Positions 1-11,269 are shown, counted from the stretch's first letter. The stretch: 64,000 bases of DNA from Tubulanus polymorphus (GCF_964204645.1 NC_134027.1:20448485-20512484), one strand, 5' to 3'. Numbers and translations are program-made. Notes: generated from the letters alone by a model not told the origin.

Positions 1-316
1 CCCACCCCTCATTATTGTAGGAAAACTAAACGTTCCGCACTGACTAAAAATTAGTAATAACATTTTAGAAATGGCCAGAATTTTAACTTAGGTTCTATCT
101 CATTTTTATTTTACAATTGCGATTGGTATAATTTTTTTCAAACGGCCGTTAAGGCTTCATGTTTCGTCTGCAATTTACTGCAAATAGTTACGCAACTACG
201 CACATTTCAGTGTTTTTGGCAGATGTACACTCGATCGGCACCGTTCGTGACTAGCTTCACTGCGGAATTATCATTAATTAACATCGCCATATCACATCAT
301 CAACTTATATTGTGCC
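1..316. other. Non-coding left edge
   Basis: No gene is recognisable here. This is where the 3' long terminal repeat of the - strand Ty3/Gypsy remnant would be expected, but I see no copy of it at the other end of the element, so no LTR can be called. Confidence 0.4.
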
Positions 317-1607
317 TTAAAACCCTAACAGCCGAAATAATTGAAATGCACACACGATTTCTATCATTGAAAATTGAGAGAGTGGCCATGTTTGTGTCCT
401 GCTGCTTCGCGTAAATACCGCGCGGAGGCGCAGCCGCACGGAGTGGGGCCGATACGTCAAGTAGTATGGTGAGAACCCAGTACTTCTATGGGGAGTAACA
501 TTATAATAATACACTAACTCACCTATAAATTCTGCCCAACGTTTTTTTGCTTTAGTCTCCGAAGTTTGCAGTAAATAGTGCAAAGTATGGTTAAATCTCT
601 CAGGATAAGGATTACCAGAAGGATGGTACGGAGTCATTCTAGTTTTCTTAGTGCCATACAATTTACACAAAGAGGCAATGATCCTACCCTCGAAGTTTCT
701 ACCTTTGCACTATGTATTCTCAATGATACACCGTATACTTGAAAATTTTTGACCAAGGCTTTGGCATCAGAAGTAGCTTTTTGATCTCTGGTTGCCACAA
801 CAACACAGTACCTGGTAGAAACATCAGTAATAACTAGAACGTCTTCAATTCCACCGCTTGATTTTTCCAGCTGAGAAAAATCAACAGCTAGTAACTCTAG
901 TGCTTTAGAAGCAGCAATACGACCTAATGGAGTTTTCACATGGGGACGTTGCTTACCACAACGTCTACAGCGACTGACATGATTTACTACATCTTTACTC
1001 AATCCAATCCAGAAGAACTAGACGAGAAGATTCACATTATCCGTGTATGATGATGACGAGAGAAATCCCACAATAACAAAGCCAAAATTGAAAAATTCTA
1101 TATCAGAATGATTGTATTTGAGGAGCGATGTTTCGGCTAAAAGCTGTTAGCCATCTAGCTGAAACGTCGCTCCTCAAATACAATCATTCTGATATAGAAT
1201 TTTTCAATTTTGGCTTTGTTATTGTGGGATTTCTCTCGTCAATCCACAAGAACCTTTCCCGTATCAATTCCTCCGTACGGTTCTCACCTGGATGAGCTAC
1301 ATTATCATGAAGAGCTATTAACACATCAGAAACGTTAGTAATTGGCAAAACAATTTGCTGTATTTCAGTGCCATTTACAGTTATACATCTAAAAAATTCC
1401 ATACAAAATTCCATTGTGAAATCTCAGTTTCTTTTTATCACGTAATCTCTTGTGAGCATGATTCAATGTTACACTTAACTGCATTCCTAGAAGAATGTCT
1501 CTCACAGGACCGATAACAGGATCACGACATTGTTCAACCATCAATTCTCCTACATTACTAGGGAATATATCACTAGAAGCTGGTATACCGGATTGAATAC
1601 CCATCAC
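317..1607 (-). pseudogene. Ty3/Gypsy integrase, broken
   Basis: The zinc-binding region is recognisable from an H-x4-H pair (HDNVAH) near 1300 and a later C-x2-C pair (CRRC) near 960. The catalytic core follows in another frame, with the first Asp in AVDFSQLE. The second Asp block is degraded (IHSAK where IHSD is usual). The PYPERFNHTL block near 600 matches the region of the third catalytic residue. At least four frames are needed. A 221-bp insertion separates the zinc-binding half from the rest. Confidence 0.85.
1019..1239. mobile_element. Hairpin insertion with 14-bp target duplication (Penelope-like?)
   Basis: Positions 1055-1240 form a near-perfect inverted repeat with arms of about 80 bp and a short loop, bounded by GACGAGAGAA and its complement. 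The insertion lies between CAATCCAGAAGAAC (1005-1018) and CAATCCACAAGAAC (1240-1253), which match at 13 of 14 bases, so it looks like a target-site duplication. Removing it rejoins the integrase reading. The arms carry a CGAAACAT/TGAAACGT core like the sequence at 12.4 kb. Inverted copies and target duplications of this size are known for Penelope-like elements; the assignment is inference. Confidence 0.6.
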
Positions 1608-1703
1608 TCTAGCATGAATCCGTTACTAGTCTGAAATGAAGAATGAATATCATAAATATATCAAAAAATATCATTTGTAAATTCCTCATCGTCACTGTCA
1701 TCG

Positions 1704-2186
1704 TCAGTTGAGTCTGATAGGCCTCCTAGATAGTGCATCTGCGACCGTATTCTTTCTACCCAGCCGATATTTAATATCAAAATGAAAAGAAGCCAAGTCA
1801 CAAACCCACCGCTGCTCTATGACAGGGAGCTTCTTTTTAGACATAATATAACATAACGGGTTATTATCAGTATATACAGTAAAAGTTGAACCAATAAGGT
1901 AATCTCTAAACTTCTCGGTTATTGCCCATTTGAAAGCAAGCAATTCCAGCTTTTTGCTGGAGTAATTCTCCATATTCTTTTCACTCTTTCGTAAACCTCT
2001 GCTAGCGTAACAAATAACACGTTTAACTCCATCTTGCACTTGGGACAAAATTGCACCTAATCTCTGGGAGGATGCAACTACTTCTACCACAAATTGCAAT
2101 TTGAAATTTGCAAACCCGAGAACTGGAGCTTTGGTCAACGACTCCTTTATCGACTGAAATGAGTGTTCACTTTCAACAGTCCACAA
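1704..2186 (-). pseudogene. Ty3/Gypsy RNase H, intact frame of a dead element
   Basis: This 160-codon frame holds the RNase H domain that trails the reverse transcriptase in Ty3/Gypsy Pol. Visible blocks are LAFKWAITEKFRDYL, VYTDNNPL and YRLGRKNTVADALSRRP, the last being the usual domain end. It carries no internal stop and is the best preserved part of the element, but the frames on both sides are broken. Confidence 0.85.
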
Positions 2187-2259
2187 ATCAGTTATTTTTT
2201 ATGTTCATGGATTTTTCCTACCTGTAGGTCCACGGCGAGACGTAATATCATACAAAGGT

Positions 2260-3170
2260 TTAATTTGCCATCTGAGAAAAATTCGCGATAAATCTTCTGA
2301 ACCAACTTGCGAGCCCAAGAAACGATTTCAATTCTTTTAATGTTTCAGGCTGCTTCCAGTTCAGGACAACCTTGACCTTATCACCTAAAGCCTGAATACC
2401 ATTTTCACTAACTTCATAGCCCAAATACAAAGCTTGTTTCTTGAAAAAAATTACATTTTTTAAGCTCAAGAGCTAACCCATGTTTCCCTTAAATAGAAAA
2501 TACAGCATCAAGTCTCTCCAAGTGTTCTTCTAATGATGAACTATGACAAATTATATCATCTAGGTGAACTAATAGCCAAATGAATAATACATCCAGAAAG
2601 ACAATTTGCATCAATCGTTGATATGTACTTGGACTGTTTGAAAGACCAAAAGGTATACGTAAGTGTTCAAATAGACCAAAAGGGCAAGTAAGAGCAGTCT
2701 TATGAATATCTCTTTCCGCTACTTTCACTTGGTACGCGCTTTAATACGCGCTTTGAAGATCTAAACATGAAAACCACTTGGCCCCCTGCTAAAGCGTCTA
2801 GTGACTCCTCAATTCGTGGCAGAGGGAACATGTCACGGATTGTCTTTTTGTTTAGTAACCTATAATCTACACATAAGCGTAATTGATTATTCTTTATATG
2901 AACTAGTACTATCGGGCTTGCATATTGACTATTACTGGGACGTAAAATATTGCGATTAACCAATTCCTGTAGATGATTTCTCAGTTCATCTAATAGTTGA
3001 GGAGGTACCCCCCGAAAAGGTTGAGCAATCGGTACATCATCTGTTAAATTAATGGTGTGTTCCACCGTATCGGTACAACCCAGGTCTAAATCTCCCCTAG
3101 CAAAAACTCGCCAATGCTTCACAAACATTTCAATCTTCTGATCCCATGTCTTTTTCCTGAAATTGAACAT
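2260..3170 (-). pseudogene. Ty3/Gypsy reverse transcriptase, broken
   Basis: Three overlapping or abutting frames (3170-2700, 2728-2489, 2469-2260) together give the RT domain. DYRLLNKKT and FPLPRIEESLDAL mark the fingers and palm. LVHLDDII is the catalytic box, with His where Tyr is usual before xDD. The LGYEVSENGI and FLGLASWFRRFI blocks lead toward the connection domain. Two frameshifts make it non-functional. Confidence 0.85.
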
Positions 3171-3426
3171 TAGTTTTCACATCAAAACTATTACCATCAC
3201 ACGTTACATGCATGGTCTGTACGATAACTGGTACTACCCTAGCTAAAGGTGTCTTTGGCTTCAGCCATACATTAGAAGCTGATAAATTCATGACTTGTAG
3301 GGAAGGTTTCTTGTTATCATCAACAACTCCAGGAACAACCAACAAATTACCCGGTAAAGGCGTAGACAGAGGTTCGAAAATGTAACTGTGTTTTTCAGAC
3401 AACCGACCAGTAACTGGCACATCCAT
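3130..3426 (-). pseudogene. Ty3/Gypsy protease-RT linker
   Basis: A 98-codon frame lies between the protease and reverse transcriptase parts of Pol. It contains no catalytic motif, only the hydrophobic and proline-rich stretch that commonly links these domains in Ty3/Gypsy Pol. It overlaps the start of the RT frame in a different frame, which marks a frameshift. Confidence 0.6.
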
Positions 3427-3578
3427 AATACCACCAGCTGGAATTAATAGCTCAGTACGATCTGCTAGTCTAGCTTAATACGACTTAATAAGCATGTATT
3501 TGACAATAATGATTGAAATCGGGGTAAATGCTGTAATATATTCGTACCTAGCAACATGGGAATTGCGTTGTCACCATG

Positions 3579-3833
3579 TTAATGACCAACCATCACACCA
3601 GTGAGTGGAACATTTGTACCTAGAATTTCAATTTCATCCGTTAGATAAAAACCATCATATGGCAAGACTTCCCATCTGCAGCTTTGATTCAGCCATGATT
3701 CACCTTCCATTAACCTAGTTCCTGTCGGAAAATGGGAGTAGAAGAAATCAGAATTAATTATGCTACAAACAGATCCAGTGTCAAGCAGCGCTTCAACTGT
3801 AACATTACCAATTTTTACCGGAATTTTAGGCAC
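3579..3833 (-). pseudogene. Ty3/Gypsy aspartic protease
   Basis: An 84-codon frame has the retropepsin active-site block EALLDTGSVCSIIN near its start, preceded by a short strand (IPVKIGNVTV) as usual. A retropepsin processes Gag-Pol. The flap and second hydrophobic region (EILGTNVPLTGVMVGH) follow. The frame is separated from both neighbours by stops. Confidence 0.75.
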
Positions 3834-3874
3834 TGGACCTAAAATATTATTTACACATTGTTTCGAATTACCAT

Positions 3875-4640
3875 TTACTGAGGAGTATCCGAAACCACAT
3901 TCATCATTGAGGGAGCTGTGTATGCCTTGTCCTGCTGTCTCCGATGAGCTCCCCGAAAAGCAGGACCCGGTTGGTTTCCCGAACTCTGATAATTATATGT
4001 GGGGCCGACATTGTATGAATCACCCTGTCGATTCATATCATCCGACCTAACGAATGGTCGAGTTCTTTGATTACGCATCTTACCACGGTTACCTCTGAAA
4101 CCATCACCTCGATTATAACCTTGGGGATGAAAATTTCAGTTATATGTATTATTTACAGCGGGCGAGTACGGAAATCGGGGATTTCTTCCACCATCATGTT
4201 GATGTCAGAATTGCGTTGATCAAATAAATTGGCTACTTGGGACTGAGTTTCAAACAAGCTCGCTTCCATGTGCTTTTGCCTGTCAGCAATACCTCTGACT
4301 GAAACAGTCAATTCTTTTAACATTGCCTGCATACATTCAGATGGATCTTGTTCCAATTTCAGTACTGTTTTCTTTCTAACCTGTATCTGACTACCAGTTT
4401 CAAGAACATATTGAAAAGCATAGTCACGCAAAGTTGAAAATGTTTGCTGTGAACCCTGCATTAATTTTTTAAATTCCCATCGCAAGCTTACATCTTAGAC
4501 ATTGGACGAAAATTGTTCACACAACATTGAATCAATAGCTGTCCCTTTTGATGCATCGACTAATTCGAAACGTTTTGACAAAAGGGTTAATTCATCTACA
4601 AAATCGGTCAGCGATTTCCCTGCCTTTTGTTCTCTGGAAT
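3875..4640 (-). pseudogene. Ty3/Gypsy Gag remnant
   Basis: Frames at 4640-4490, 4485-4153 and 4078-3875 read as a Gag-like protein. The first carries SLTDFVDEL, a helix typical of the retrotransposon Gag capsid region. The second is a helical, glutamine-rich stretch. The last is basic and Arg/Asn/Gln-rich, where a nucleic-acid-binding tail would sit. No CCHC knuckle is seen. The N-terminal part is missing at the 4650 breakpoint. Confidence 0.65.
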
Positions 4641-4692
4641 AAAAATCTCATGTTTCATGTAACAATATCTGGTTTAATTCCTAACAATTTAG

Positions 4693-5095
4693 CTATTGGT
4701 TTTTTTTTATAATAAAAGAATGTTCATTTTCATCATCTAACTTTATTTTTATTCTATCACTTTTCATAAATCTAATTAAAAATTTATCTTCACTTCTAAT
4801 TTTCAACCGTGCTCTTCTATCAATTTCTAGCTCTAATGTTTCTAAATTATATAATCCTGGTCTTAGATATAAAGTAACCCATTTGGTTTTTATTTCTAAT
4901 AAAAATCAAAAAAGCATTATCTTCAGTGGTTTTATTTGAAATATTATAAAAAGAATTACATAAACTAATATTTACTAATTTCAAATCAACGCAATTTTTA
5001 AATTCTCTAACTAATTGTATTTGTTAATTATGTGATTTTTGATTAAGCAGTTGTCTAGAATCAACAAATATTCTGTATTCTTTTAATTCTACCAT
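4693..5095 (-). pseudogene. Broken ORF, possibly a Maverick-type structural protein
   Basis: A - strand frame starts at an ATG at 5095 and is broken by at least one stop and one frameshift before 4693. The predicted product is beta-strand-like, with alternating hydrophobic residues and the phrase LRPGLYNLETLELEI. This is reminiscent of the single-jelly-roll minor capsid proteins of Polinton/adintovirus elements, but I cannot confirm it. A profile search against those proteins would decide. Confidence 0.3.
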
Positions 5096-5123
5096 CTATT
5101 TTACATATTTTTTTATTCGAAAT

Positions 5124-5312
5124 CTATATCATGACATCCTTGTTCATTCTTACCTTTATATATGAAATAGAAATCACCGGAATATAATTCTTCAATATCT
5201 TCACTAGATAATCTATGAAATCTATCTGGTTAATATGTTTATCTACAGATTTGACATTTTTAGTATCTTTAATTCTTTTTAAGAATTCACTGTGTATTTG
5301 TTTACTCTCCAT
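5124..5312 (-). CDS. Small AT-rich ORF, unknown
   Basis: A 62-codon - strand ORF starts 217 bp upstream of the broken ORF and reads in the same direction. It is Lys/Ile-rich with no recognisable domain. Its composition and tight head-to-tail arrangement match the small ORFs of the 17.7-20.3 kb element, so it probably belongs to the same kind of mobile DNA rather than to the host. Confidence 0.3.
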   Translation of the reverse strand: MESKQIHSEFLKRIKDTKNVKSVDKHINQIDFIDYLVKILKNYIPVISISYIKVRMNKDVMI

Positions 5313-5410
5313 TTATTATACATATCTTTCATTAAAATTGATTTTCATATATATGATATTCATTTATATAATGTTCATATATATGAATATTATTAGAAGG
5401 AATGGGGGAA

Positions 5411-5761
5411 GTGAAAAGTTAGAACCTAGGTAATCGCCCTCGACCAATCAACCCATTGTGCAGTATCAAAACAAAATAGGGTAACTAGATTAACGATCAT
5501 AAGATATTTTTGTCCTTTTGCATCAAGGTAATGACAAGCAATTCATGGATAGATTAATGCGGATAATATGAACGGATTACAAAGCTGAGTTGACAAATAT
5601 AATGTATGTGGTAGTGGTAGTGTGTTAATGGTATTCAATCATCGCTAATCCAGTGATTTGGCATTTGCCCCGTATTTACATAAACACTGAAACAGTACGA
5701 CTGTAACTAAATATCATACACAATTAATGACAGATTGGCTGTGAAGTGGTACGTACGAGCA
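5411..5761. other. Upstream region of the SLC22-like gene
   Basis: No gene and no clear TATA box or other core promoter element is visible. The promoter and 5' untranslated region of the transporter gene should lie here or begin further upstream. Confidence 0.4.
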
Positions 5762-8700
5762 ATGGATGACGCGATTGAAAGGACTTACGACCAGTTGTTG
5801 AAGGGTAGCAAAAAGTGGCATATTCTAACTTATCTTTGTTGGGTAATACCTGCAAACATCGTGCTCGCCCTTTTTTCGATGTCAGTAGTTTTTACAGGTA
5901 TGTTCAGGAGATAAAACAAAACAAATCAATTGTTTTAATAGAAACCTGATTATCAATCAATTTGCGCTTTCGAATTTCTAGCATTTTCTTCAAATCATAT
6001 CGTTGCGCTATAAATGTTTGCAGCCGGTGTACCGGATTACCACTGTACAGTCTCTGACAATACATCGCTACCGAGAAAAAAGAACGGAGAGCCAGAAACT
6101 TGTCTCATTTACAGTAATCTAACCTCCGTTAATACAACAGAGAAATGTTCACATTGGACCTATCCTGATAAAGAATATGGAGTGACAATCGTGTCTGAGG
6201 TAAAACCTTTTTTCTCGATCGCTTTCATCCGTAGTCAGATCAAAGATATTAATAATTAATTAATCCAAGTATCGTTGAATATTGTCTTTATCATAGTGGG
6301 ATTTAGTTTGTGACCACAACTACCTCGGTGAACTATCACAGTCATTCTATATAATGGGTGCAATAGCTGCTACGTTATTGGTATCACCGCTTGCTGATAT
6401 CTACGGAAGGAAACTTTTATTTTTGGTCATCAATGGTTCACTTGTTTTTACTGGCATTGGGGCAGCCTATGCTGTGAACTATGCCATGTTTGCAGCATTC
6501 CGAGTTCTAAATGGCATGGCTGGCGAAGTAAGCTATTTACCACCTTGTTTTAGATAGTATTCATTATCCTTACACGTTGGCCACTACCTCAATATTGATT
6601 GTAATCTTGAAACTGATGCGATGTTTTCAGGATGTAAAAGTAGTTACGAAAGAATTATCACAGTGAAGGCTTCACCTTTGTGTATCACTGTTATAATGTA
6701 TAAAAATTAACCACCGGTAGACCTGGGAAATAAGTTGACACCTCTAACCCAATTTCACCTTCCAACTCAGCTTACCGTCAAATAAGCGGTATAATGATGA
6801 ACATTAGTTTGATTACAGGCTTGTTTGATGATTGCTATCGTCGCTGCTGTTGAACTGTTTCCAAAAAATCTACGAACGTTTGCCGGCCAGATAATGTTTG
6901 TATGGTGGAGTATTGGATTGATGCTTCTTGATTTGATGGCCTACTTTATCAGGAATTGGCGTCACTTACAGCTCGCAGTCGCAATTATGCCAGTCATAAC
7001 AATTATTGATATTTGGTTAGTTATATTTAAATCCAATGTGTTTTCTGATTTTGAGGATTCATGTGTCATCTATACTTTGGTCAGTGTTTTGTCCCTATCG
7101 TTAAAGGTTGATACCGGAATCTGTGCCGTGGCTGTTGTCGAAAGGAAAGGTAGAACAAGCTGAAGAAATCGTTAAAAAGGCGGCCGCCTTTAATGGAACG
7201 TTACTTCCAGAACATCCATTCGAAGAACAAGCTGAAGTAGAAGAAGAAAAAGAACTCGGTCGAATGACACTATTCCGTGAACCAATTCTTAGACGAATTA
7301 CGTTCATACTGTTTGCTTTATGGTATGTTTCATCGAGTATGCTAGACACTAGATTGTACTTGCATCTTGAAATCATTTCCCTCAAATACCAGGTTTCCAA
7401 TTTTAAATTTTAAGTTAACGTTATCAAAATCACCCTTTCTCTATTGATCAGGTTTGTCAACAATCTAGTTTACTACGGTTTATCACTATCTGCAGCTGAA
7501 TTAGCCGGTGACCGATTTTTGAACTTCTTCCTTATGGCTCTAGTAGAAATACCCGCTACTATTTGTTGTATGTTTGTTTTAGAAAGGTAAATGAATTTCA
7601 CCATTATTCAAATATTAAATCAAATTATATAGGCACCTTAATATAGTCAAACATGGTACATGCAAATCTATAGCTAATTCTACCTAAGTGCATATTTTGT
7701 CCATGTTTTATATTTCAGTCGAGCTGGGAGACGTATATCGTTATCTAGTTTTCATATATTAGCTGGTATTTCACTAATACTACTTGTATGCGTACCGCCT
7801 GTCACAGGTTGGTAAAAAATCATCTGTGTGTATGTGCGTGCGTGCGTGTGTGTGTGTGTGTGTGTGCGTGCGTGTGTATGTGCGTGCGTGTGCAAAAAAC
7901 TAAAAATGGCGGATGGCAAGCAGGTGCAGTGACACGTCGCTCCGTTCTTAACTGCTTTTACCAGTAAGTTATCGCTTAAAGATTTCTAACGGTCGGCAAT
8001 TTTCTAAACATTTTTGAAAATTTCGTGCAAGCAGGTGCGTTCTGGTGCAATCTGATGCCGATAGGTAGGCTGGTTCCCGTTTACTTTGCATGTATCGAAT
8101 TTATTTTAGCAAATGCAGACCATGTGCCGACGTTCGTCGACGTTTGAACGGGCGTTTGAAAAATGGGGTTCGTATGAACTACCGAACCCCCTAGGGACGC
8201 CCATGAAATATTGTGATTGAATTTGACTCCAGCACCTGTGGGCTAGACCTAAAGACCTAAAGCCGTTCCACATCAGTAACCACTGCGTACCGTTCAATCT
8301 CAATATTAAGCTTTGGCAAATATATTTATAACTATGAGCGACGATTTCCAGGACTTTGCACATAAAGCTTTCGCAAAACTGGAGACATCAGTCGAAAAAT
8401 TGAATCAAAACGATGTGCATTCGAATCGAAACTTCTGTCACTCGGTGTAACCAGAGAATGTCGCCTACGAGACGGAAAGTATAATTTCTACGTGATTTCC
8501 GTTTTTCGAACACAATAACTTTTGTTTTGTCAGTATTGATGGTGAGCCTCCACTTTCTACCCAACAAGTGCTTCACTGTACTTGCAATCTGCTGTTGTAA
8601 AATGAATGCTTAAATGTTCTGTACAAAAGATGTTTTTGTGGAACAATAAAAATGAAATTTGCGTGTGCGTGCGTGTGTGTGTCTGTTAAAAACAAGAAAA

Positions 8701-9519
8701 AAAGATGAAAGATAAGAAGCTTTATTTCTATGTTTTCTCCTGTTTCAGGGAGTGGAACAAATCTGATGCCCTTAGCTGTATTTTTGACTTTAGTTGGCAA
8801 ATTCAGTATCGCAGCCTCATTTAATATAGTCGTCCAATATAGTTTAGAATTGTATCCTACGTTGATTAGGTAATATTTGAAACTATCACACGCAGCCTTA
8901 ATATAATATTTCGTCAATCATTAATCATAAAACGTCCAAATTCTAAATATCTTGTTTGGCCAAGTTGATCTATCGAGTCCTTGCACATGCAATATAAAAA
9001 GCCAATCTTAATATTCGTGTATATTGAATTTACTTGACTAAATGCAATAAAGTTGACATATACTTCTTAGAGGTGTATCATCTTCAAGTAAGATTTAGAT
9101 TATAATCTAATATTGTTCAATTCAAGGAATACTGGGTCTGGAACGTCATCGTTTACTGCCCCGGTCGCTGGTACTTTAGCGCCATTCGCAGCTTATTTGG
9201 TACGTATATAAATATCAGAAATCAGTCATTTCTTTATTGGTGCAGATGACTGTAACTACCTTAAGTTACTATGATGTTTCAGGCGCGTGTGGTGCCGTGG
9301 GCCCCCGGAGTTATTTTCGGTGTTATGTCCCTGTTCGTCGGAATTCTGGCTTTGCTGTTACCGGAAACGAGAGGACGGTCATTACCGCATACTGTGGAGG
9401 ATATGAAACAGTGGCACCTACCGAGTTTAACGTGTGGTTCATCGAACAGAAGAAAAAAGATTAAATCCGTAAACGTTCACAGTAATGGAGAAAAGGGGCA
9501 AGCGACTACTTTACTTTGA
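5762..9519 (+). CDS. SLC22-type organic ion transporter (MFS), ten exons
   Basis: Exons: 5762-5897, 6024-6199, 6297-6527, 6819-7015, 7107-7322, 7452-7586, 7719-7807, 8749-8869, 9127-9199, 9283-9519 (stop). All introns are GT-AG and the phases join exactly into 536 residues, the usual SLC22 length. Members are 12-helix plasma-membrane carriers of organic cations, anions or carnitine. Seen: a first helix at about 27-45; a cysteine-rich extracellular loop with N-glycosylation sequons at N58, N77 and N82; the MFS motif SPLADIYGRK (134-143) after helix 2; PESVPWLL (250-257), where the family usually has PESPRWLL; SRAGRR (364-369); and LPETRGRSLP (484-493) after the last helix. The start is the ATG ahead of the first helix. 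The substrate cannot be predicted. Intron 7 holds a LINE fragment and microsatellites. Confidence 0.92.
7828..7892. repeat. (TG)n/(TGCG)n microsatellite
   Basis: A run of TG, TGCG and TGTA units lies in SLC22 intron 7, just after the exon 7 donor. A shorter related run occurs near 8658-8685 in the same intron. Confidence 0.9.
8100..8600 (-). pseudogene. Non-LTR retrotransposon RT fragment
   Basis: The - strand frame at 8576-8388 contains KWRLTINTDKTKVIVFEK, the block that follows the catalytic YADD box in CR1/RTE/Jockey-type reverse transcriptases. Further broken frames (8363-8106) continue with sequence typical of the region after it. The YADD box is not present, so the piece is truncated. 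It lies antisense inside SLC22 intron 7 and has no effect on the exons. Confidence 0.7.
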
Positions 9520-9585
9520 ACTGAGTCTTGTATATTTTATGTTTGGATGCATACGGTTGTGTATATTTTTTTTCTGAAGACTATC

Positions 9586-9591
9586 AATAAA
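9586..9591 (+). terminator. Polyadenylation signal of the SLC22-like gene
   Basis: AATAAA lies 67 bp after the stop codon, preceded by a T-rich stretch and followed by TGTTG. This is the expected arrangement for cleavage a short way downstream and supports a short 3' untranslated region. Confidence 0.6.
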
Positions 9592-9875
9592 ATGTTGTCC
9601 GGCAGTCCCAAGGTTATGGGTTTGGACACAATTAAGAAAGGAAAGAAAATGATCTTCAGGCCCATGTCGAGGTTTTTAGAGGGGCAGTTCTATTTCAAGA
9701 AAAAGGGCACTTTTTATCGTGAAAAGGGGCACTTTCCTATTGAAAATGACACACATCTAAAGATGAAGTGCCTGGGTACCTGGATAGATCATTTGAGAAT
9801 GGATTACTTTTCACTTTCCGAGAAAAAAAAACATGAAACTTGTATCCAAATTTCGCAAAATCTTGACCCAAAAGG

Positions 9876-10126
9876 GGCGGATCTAGGGCTATCTTGTATT
9901 AAGTGCGAAACACATGGTGGGGGATCTGGGGGTCATCTGCCAGAATATTGCAAATCCCATGTGCAATTTCCTGCATTTTAGAACTAATTCAAGAGGAAAT
10001 GAGTAGATTATTGCAACAAAACTCTCAAGCCGTGACACGACAGTATTCGGGAAAATAAGAAATAAACGTTCGGAACTTGGAGGGAGGGGCCCTGGTCTCT
10101 CGGGTACCACCGTCCCTAGATCCGCC
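9876..10126. mobile_element. MITE with GGCGGATCTAGGG ends
   Basis: GGCGGATCTAGGG at about 9876-9888 is inverted as CCCTAGATCCGCC at about 10114-10126. The right end extends to CAGCGGCGG when read inward, resembling hAT-type MITE termini. The target duplication is not clear. No coding capacity. Confidence 0.5.
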
Positions 10127-10724
10127 GCTGCTTTGAAAGCTCTTTGTTTCGCGGCAGCTGCTACATGATATACAATACAGACTGGTGGTCGCTTAGTAGC
10201 AGCAACCTGTCCAAAGAAGTCTTTGGCAATAATATACCATTGAAGGGTTTGTGTGTTGGCGGTAGGGAATCAAACCCTTGCTAGGAATGGATGAAGTTCT
10301 CTGAATTCAGGCATGAATTACACCACGAACCTTAAGTGTCGATCGTAGAGCGAAAGGTGAAGTCAAAATAAGTCGACCTCTTTGGGAACAAAAAAAGGTA
10401 ACACACGGCCGACTTGTGTCCGACAGACCCATTTCGTAACCTGATGGGCCCTTGGGTAGATAGATACAGATATAAGAATGATTGATTGTTTAAAGCATCT
10501 TCAAAATTTCCCTTGAAAATTTTAAAAAATGTGTAAAAAGTGCTTTTTTCGGCAAGAATCATGGCCGCCAGTCGCTATTCTGATTATGATCAGGTCAGTT
10601 TTAGGTCCTACAGGATCACCGACTGGACATTATTCCTGTTAACACTATTTTGCCCATAATTTGCTCTGATTAGACCCCAAACTAATCCCACGACTCAAAA
10701 AACCTGTAGGGAAAATACAGCAGA

Positions 10725-10797
10725 GAGAAAAGAACAGTATTCGAACTCATGCCTGCAAGCACTATGACACTGTTAGACCACCGAGGCAGCCAAATAC
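10725..10797 (-). repeat. tRNA-derived SINE head
   Basis: On the - strand, CTCGGTGGTCTAACAG matches an A-box region and GAGTTCGAATACTG a B box, about 40 bp apart. This is the internal Pol III promoter layout of a serine/leucine-type tRNA. The acceptor stem does not pair, so it is a SINE head or tRNA pseudogene, not a tRNA gene. Confidence 0.55.
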
Positions 10798-11269
10798 AGT
10801 TGGAATGTTTCACCTCCGCATAAAAGCCCTAAACCCTATGTATTAAACCCTATGTAGTACCTATGTATTCTAGTTTACAATTTATATTCATATCAACTAT
10901 TGCACTATATAATTACCCTCTGGTGTGCTCCTATTTAATCTGTTTTAGCGTGTCATTGTTTCTATGTTTCCAATCATATCAACTTCAAAGGGCTTCACGT
11001 AACGTGCATAAAACATTACCACGTCCTGCGGTTTTTAGCGATTTTTCGGTAAGCTCTGAAACTTGTACACCGGAGAACTGTGGTCTACTATGTACGAACT
11101 GCAGAACACCGGGACTGTTTTCGCTTTATGATATTTTACTCTATTTCTACAGTGAAAAGATTTTTCACAATAAAAAAGAGACATTTAATGAACAGAAACA
11201 AGGTTGAACCTCCCTTTATTCCACGAATGCTAAACTTGAATTTAGCACATCCACATCTACCGAACAATC

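Larger units (their letters stand above)
317..4650 (-). mobile_element. Decayed Ty3/Gypsy LTR retrotransposon
   Basis: Read on the - strand from high to low coordinates, broken frames give Gag, aspartic protease, reverse transcriptase, RNase H and integrase, the Ty3/Gypsy order. Every domain is interrupted by stops or frameshifts, so the copy is dead. No LTR is visible at either end. The 5' end is cut near 4650, where the sequence changes abruptly to unrelated AT-rich DNA. A hairpin insertion splits the integrase at 1019-1239. Confidence 0.9.
4655..5410 (-). mobile_element. AT-rich Maverick/Polinton-like fragment
   Basis: Base composition drops sharply here relative to the Gypsy element. The right end (about 5365-5408) has a string of ATATATGAA-type repeats followed by TTATTAGAAGGAATGGGGG. 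This closely resembles the inner end of the terminal inverted repeat of the element at 17740-20296. Two - strand reading regions lie inside. I infer a truncated relative of that element family. The opposite end is lost at the junction with the Gypsy copy. Confidence 0.45.
9600..11260. other. Intergenic, repeat-derived
   Basis: No gene is supported. The stretch holds a short inverted-repeat element (9876-10126), a tRNA-like SINE head (about 10725-10797) and a few direct repeats of CCCTATGTA near 10830-10865. ORFs of 60-144 codons occur here, but none shows a domain or splice context. Confidence 0.5.

Noticed and set aside
223-414. 63-codon + strand ORF at the left edge
   Set aside because: It overlaps the antisense Gypsy integrase remnant and shows no domain.
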